DNA of 64,000 bases from Corylus avellana (lineage: Eukaryota > Streptophyta > Magnoliopsida > Fagales > Betulaceae). The notes under the pieces are model-generated. The model saw only the letters and a list, made by a program, of their open reading frames with translations. It made no database searches and had not been told where the DNA came from. The stretch is taken from NCBI RefSeq assembly GCF_901000735.1, contig NC_081545.1:35023634-35087633 (forward strand). The letters run 5' to 3'. Position numbers and translations under genes: made by a program. Of the stretch, positions 60,143 through 64,000 are shown piece after piece (within the stretch, counting starts at the first letter, position 1; every line of letters starts with the position of its first letter).

Positions 60143-60552
60143 GGAATGATGCCTTTGTGTTTGTATACACCAAAAAGAAAGAAGAGATCCCAAAAGAAGA
60201 GCTTCTTCAATGTGAGAGAAGAGAGCTTGGGAGGGGATGTGCAAGAGAGTGAGCGTTTTTGTCCTTTAACTCAACTATCACTTATTGTATTGAGAGGAGT
60301 GTGTGAGGCTTTTCTCTGGGGCAAAGTGTATTTAGATGGTATGGGCATGTACTGTGAGTTGTAAGAATTTGCTCATGGTGGAACTCTCTTGTTGGTGGAC
60401 ATAGGCCTGGTTTTGGGCTGAACCACGTAAATTCTTTGTGTACATGTGTGTGATTGGTGTGTGTTCTCGTGTGTTTTCTTTCCAAACTTGTCTTCCACAT
60501 AAAGGGCTGGTGGAAAATTGGTTGACAATTTATTATCAATTTTCCCAACAAT

Positions 60553-60564
60553 TGGTATCAGAGC
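60553..60564 (+). promoter_or_regulatory. Primer binding site (initiator tRNA-Met)
   Basis: tggtatcagagc begins two bases after LTR1 and is complementary to the 3' end of initiator tRNA-Met, the common plant copia primer. Confidence 0.85.
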
Positions 60565-61322
60565 AAGGTTGCGGAAAAATGCAGTCCTTGAAGTTTGAGA
60601 TTGAAAGGCTTGACGAAGTGTGGGAGTACTGTCCACAGATGGAGTATGGAGCACTGTCTACGGACGGAGTGCTGTTCAAGGACGGAGTACGTAGCACTGT
60701 TCACAAGCAAAGGTACTGTTCATGGAGATACTGTTCATGGAGATACTGTTCACGAGGCACTGTTCACGGAGTACTGATCAGAAGTACTAGATACATGTGT
60801 TGTTCAGAGGTTAAAGAAAGGAGCAGGTTCGGCAAGTTGCTCCAAAAACGCTAATATTGTTTCTCTCGTTACAGAGAGAGATGATGATGTTCTTTGATAA
60901 GGGCATGTACATCCTCTGGCATGACCGCTAAAAATGTCAGGATAATGGATGTGTTTTATTAGCGGGTCCACATTTGCATACGAGACATTGGTTTGGTTTT
61001 TTGATGTCAGGTATGTGGTGGAAAAGGGTGTCGATGGCTGATGAACTTCCGAGGGAACCAAACATGGAAGTTGCACCATATTTTTCAGCAGGATTTTTTT
61101 CGACATGTGCCAAAAATGAAAATTCTTGGAATGGTTTAATTCTAAGTGCATGTGCTCTTTATGGTGGAGCATGATAATTCTTGTGGAATTATTACTGTTG
61201 GTGTAGACAGTGTTTTGCAAGACATCCTAGGGCGTGGGGATGGGCATCGGTCAAGATGCGGACCTAAGCTCTCAGGTGGAGGAGACATCCGGGGGAGATT
61301 ACGACTTGATGGGATTCAAGTC

Positions 61323-61333
61323 AAGTGGGAGAT
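61323..61333 (+). promoter_or_regulatory. Polypurine tract before LTR2
   Basis: aagtgggagat lies immediately 5' of LTR2. An identical tract at 62,418-62,428 precedes LTR3. These are the plus-strand priming sites. Confidence 0.75.
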
Positions 61334-61777
61334 TGTTAAGGTATGCCTTGAATCTAGTAGGTGGAATCTTCTGGAACTTTCTCTTGTGTTCTACAAAGAT
61401 CCACAATGGTTTCCTTCTCTAAGAAGAAAGAGTCTTCTTGATGTTGGTGGAACATTCCGGAACCTTCTAAGAAGAAAGAGTGTTCTTGATGTGTGTGGAA
61501 CATTCCGGAACCTTCTAAGAAGAAAGAGTGTTCTTGATGTGTGTGGAACATTCCGGAACCTTCTAGGCAACACAATGGTTTTCCTATATAAAGGAATGAT
61601 GCCTTTGTGTTTGTGTACACCAAAAAGAAGTACAAGAAAGAAGAGATCCCAAAAGAAGAGCTTCTTCAATGTGAGAGAAGAGAGCTTGGGAGGGGATGTG
61701 CAAGAGAGTGAGCGTTTTTGTCCTTTAACTCAACTATCACTTATTGTATTGAGAGGAGTGTGTGAGGCTTTTCTCTG
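61334..61777 (+). repeat. LTR2 (middle LTR, interrupted by the gap)
   Basis: The first 444 bp of an LTR. It differs from LTR1 and LTR3 by an additional 48-bp HSE-bearing repeat unit (three perfect copies instead of one degenerate plus one perfect) and by a small insertion 'agtacaagaa' near 61,630. The remainder is lost in the N gap. Confidence 0.85.
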
Positions 61778-61877
61778 NNNNNNNNNNNNNNNNNNNNNNN
61801 NNNNNNNNNNNNNNNNNNNNNNNNNNNNNNNNNNNNNNNNNNNNNNNNNNNNNNNNNNNNNNNNNNNNNNNNNNNNN
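61778..61877. other. Assembly gap of 100 N
   Basis: Exactly 100 N, so a placeholder and not a measured length. By comparison with the first copy, about 232 bp of LTR2 and about 232 bp of the following internal region are missing here. ORFs translated across it are artefacts. Confidence 0.98.
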
Positions 61878-62428
61878 AAGTACTAGATACATGTGTTGTT
61901 CAGAGGTTAAAGAAAGGAGCAGGTTCGGCAAGTTGCTCCAAAAACGCTAATATTGTTTCTCTCGTTACAGAGAGAGATGATGATGTTCTTTGATAAGGGC
62001 ATGTACATCCTCTGGCATGACCGCTAAAAATGTCAGGATAATGGATGTGTTTTATTAGCGGGTCCACATTTGCATACGAGACATTGGTTTGGTTTTTTGA
62101 TGTTGGGTATGTGGTGGAAAAGGGTGTCGATGGCTGATGAACTTCCGGGGGAACCAAACATGGAAGTTGCACCATATTTTTCAGCAGGATTTTTTCGACA
62201 TGTGCCAAAAATGAAAATTCTTGGAATGGTTTAATTCTAAGTGCATGTGCTCTTTATGGTGGAGCATGATAATTCTTGTGGAATTATTACTGTTGGTGTA
62301 GACAGTGTTTTGCAAGACATCCTAGGGCGTGGGGATGGGCATCGGTCAAGATGCGGACCTAAGCTCTCAGGTGGAGGAGACATCCGGGGGAGATTACGAC
62401 TTGATGGGATTCAAGTCAAGTGGGAGAT

Positions 62429-63048
62429 TGTTAAGGTATGCCTTGAATCTAGTAGGTGGAATCTTCTGGAACTTTCTCTTGTGTTCTACAAAGATCCACA
62501 ATGGTTTCCTTCACTAAGGTGGAAAGAGTCTTCTTGATGATGGTAGATCATTCCAGAACTCTCTAAGAAGAAAGAGTCTTCTTGATGTGTGTGGAACATT
62601 CCAGAACCTTCTAGGCAACACAATGGTTTTCCTATATAAAGGAATGATGCCTTTGTGTTTGTATACACCAAAAAGAAAGAAGAGATCCCAAAAGAAGAGC
62701 TTCTTCAATGTGAGAGAAGAGAGCTTGGGAGGGGATGTGCAAGAGAGTGAGCGTTTTTGTCCTTTAACTCAACTATCACTTATTGTATTGAGAGGAGTGT
62801 GTGAGGCTTTTCTCTGGGGCAAAGTGTATTTAGATGGTATGGGCATGTACTGTGAGTTGTAAGAATTTGCTCATGGTGGAACTCTCTTGTTGGTGGACAT
62901 AGGCCTGGTTTTGGGCTGAACCACGTAAATTCTTTGTGTACATGTGTGTGATTGGTGTGTGTTCTCGTGTGTTTTCTTTCCAAACTTGTCTTCCACATAA
63001 AGGGCTGGTGGAAAATTGGTTGACAATTTATTATCAATTTTCCCAACA
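62429..63048 (+). repeat. LTR3
   Basis: A 620-bp LTR nearly identical to LTR1; one visible change is ccgg to ccag inside HSE b, which keeps the GAA/TTC pattern. It ends cccaaca at 63,048, followed by the ACATA duplication. Its promoter points to the right, towards the MIR157 hairpin. Confidence 0.9.
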
Positions 63049-63110
63049 ACATATACATAGAGAAACCCAAGGATGATGTTCTCACCACTTCAGCAGCAGC
63101 AGAAGGTTGT

Positions 63111-63195
63111 GTTGACAGAAGAAAAGAGAGCACAAAACTGCTCATACACAAGCCCTCCTGGGTATGCTCAGCTGTGCTCTCTATCTTCTGTCAAC
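63111..63195 (-). ncRNA. MIR157: MIR157 (miR156/157 family) precursor
   Basis: The minus strand folds into a hairpin of about 85 nt. The 5' arm (63,173-63,195) begins gttgacagaagatagagagc. The 3' arm (63,111-63,134) begins tgtgctctc and ends tcttctgtcaac. Pairing is 12 bp, a 2x3 internal loop, then 9 bp, with further CTG/CAG and CATAC/GTATG pairs near the loop. The 21-nt mature sequence, at 63,174-63,194 on the minus strand, begins UUGACAGAAGAUAG and ends GAGCAC, which is the canonical miR157 sequence as I know it. miR156/157 represses SPL transcription factors and controls the juvenile-to-adult phase change. Although both strands can fold, only the minus strand gives the canonical mature sequence. 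Confidence 0.92.
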
Positions 63196-63672
63196 AAAAA
63201 ACATCATCATCATGAACAGTCACCAACCTTGTTTGTGAAGGGAGGAAATAAAAGATTCAGGATCTGCATCAACAGCCATGCAAATTGAGAGTGATTGGAA
63301 ATTTGGAAGGAAGGAGTCAAAGATAGCAGATAATTAGCAAGAAAGTTGAAGATGATGACTTTGAAGAGGATGGAATTAAGTGAGAGGCTGGCTTCTCTTG
63401 CAGATAAGAGAGGGAAAAGGTCCTTCTGAATTGCAACTTGCAAGTGTCTCATTAGCTATGGCTTTAATATCACCATCACTTTGATCAATTAATAACAGCT
63501 AACCACCTTTCTTCTTGAGCTCTCATTTTCTTGGGATGACTTTTACAAAGGCGGTGACCAACATGCATTCATTAATTTCACAGTCTTGGGCTTAAAAGCT
63601 CAAATCAAGGCCGGCAAGCAAGGACGGAACTACATATAGCCCATCAGAGTCAAAACCTATTTACGTGTGTGT

Positions 63673-63711
<39 letters not shown>

Positions 63712-64000
63712 CTTGGTTCCTATTAAAATTAAGCTTAACCCTTTAATCATTCATATTTTAACTCCGAAATGAAAAATCTTGGTAAAATGATATGAGCTCC
63801 TGCTTAACAAGAAATTGTGATGAAGTATATATGGATCTGAATTATTGTAGCCCATTATTGAAAAAATCTTGGTAAGATTATAAGATCCATTATTGTCCCT
63901 ACAAGGTTAGGCATAACATCATTACCATATGGATTCAAATTTTTAGTAATTTATTGTCTGAACTATTAGTAATTCATACAATAAATGTGAGTATTTCTAT
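63196..64000. other. Upstream side of MIR157 and right edge of the window
   Basis: Probably contains the start of the MIR157 primary transcript (minus strand). A TA microsatellite lies at 63,676-63,709. Short ORFs on both strands look non-coding. Confidence 0.5.
63676..63709. repeat. (AT)n microsatellite
   Basis: About 17 AT units, roughly 480 bp upstream of the MIR157 hairpin. Confidence 0.9.

Larger units (their letters stand above)
59931..60550 (+). repeat. LTR1
   Basis: A 620-bp LTR. It contains a perfect heat-shock element near its 5' end (59,961-59,978), two 48-bp repeat units each carrying a second HSE-like block (60,048-60,065 degenerate; 60,096-60,113 perfect), then TATA box tatataaa (60,135-60,142), and ends ttttcccaaca. 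The U3/R/U5 layout is therefore legible. Confidence 0.9.
59926..63053 (+). mobile_element. Tandem non-autonomous copia-type LTR retroelement (three LTRs, two internal regions)
   Basis: The order is LTR1 (59,931-60,550), internal (60,551-61,333), LTR2 (61,334 into the gap), internal (61,878-62,428), LTR3 (62,429-63,048). The whole is bounded by one 5-bp duplication ACATA (59,926-59,930 and 63,049-63,053). LTRs begin TGTTAAGG and end CCCAACA. The primer site tggtatcagagc matches the initiator tRNA-Met type, and the polypurine tract is aagtgggagat, as in Ty1/copia. The internal region is only about 0.78 kb with no protease, integrase or reverse transcriptase; a short start 'SLKFEIERLD' recalls the beginning of a copia Gag. 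It would therefore need enzymes supplied by another element. LTR1 and LTR3 are both 620 bp and almost identical, indicating a recent event. Confidence 0.88.

Noticed and set aside
60438..60854. 138-residue ORF at the LTR1/internal junction
   Set aside because: It crosses the LTR end and primer site. Only a short internal part recalls the start of a copia Gag, and the rest is repeats.
61146..61886. 246-residue ORF containing a run of X residues
   Set aside because: It is translated across the 100-N gap and through LTR2; it is not a gene.
63073..63288. 71-residue ORF over the MIR157 hairpin
   Set aside because: The symmetric hairpin with the canonical miR157 sequence on the opposite strand explains the region; the peptide resembles nothing.
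1..64000. CRISPR array, operon or phage-like system
   Set aside because: The window is plant nuclear DNA with spliced genes. No regularly spaced identical repeats with unique spacers were seen.

Overview
This is plant nuclear DNA, most likely from a woody eudicot (rosid). Genes are intron-rich with GT-AG junctions in AT-rich flanks. The protein families are plant-specific: a sieve-element occlusion protein, a phytolongin, a classical arabinogalactan protein, an RGF/GOLVEN peptide and MIR157. Two different nuclear-type tRNA genes are present, and introns and spacers are full of TIR elements, SINE and LINE tails and an LTR retrotransposon cluster. The species cannot be fixed from the sequence alone. 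Layout, left half: (1) 1-6 kb, a seven-exon SEO gene (+) with a MULE-like element and a SINE in its introns, a second SINE downstream, and an in-frame stop that removes the conserved Cys-rich C-terminus. (2) 6.2-6.9 kb, tRNA-Thr(TGT) and an intronless mS38 mitoribosomal gene (+). (3) 7-13 kb, gene-poor spacer. (4) 13.3-17.1 kb, ABHD17-like serine hydrolase (+). (5) 17.9-20.5 kb, NAD-dependent glycerol-3-phosphate dehydrogenase (-, 11 exons). (6) 22.5-22.8 kb, a short two-exon RGF/GLV secreted peptide gene (-). (7) 24.1-26.1 kb, ATP23 mitochondrial metalloprotease (-). (8) 28 kb, AGP (+). (9) 31-32.4 kb, pectate lyase (-). Right half: (10) 35.3 kb, tRNA-Pro(AGG). (11) 35.8-38.4 kb, ATL-type RING-H2 ligase (+) and 41.9-42.7 kb, phytolongin (+), a pair that I recall as neighbours in Arabidopsis too. 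(12) 46.9-48.7 kb, broken remains of the tRNA adenosine deaminase subunit TAD3 (-), with an unknown small ORF upstream. (13) 51.1-55.9 kb, CCT-domain regulator (+) with several TIR elements in its introns. (14) 55.9-59.9 kb, repeat-rich spacer. (15) 59.9-63.05 kb, a tandem LTR-internal-LTR-internal-LTR retroelement flanked by a 5-bp duplication, interrupted by a 100-N assembly gap. (16) 63.1-63.2 kb, a MIR157-type hairpin (-). These are independent plant genes, not an operon. The most unusual arrangement is at the right end. The LTRs carry perfect heat-shock-element arrays just upstream of a TATA box. The last LTR ends 62 bp from the MIR157 hairpin and points towards it on the opposite strand, so heat-driven read-out would be antisense to the miRNA. 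All exon boundaries were worked out by hand from reading frame, splice consensus and family knowledge; no alignment or RNA evidence was available.
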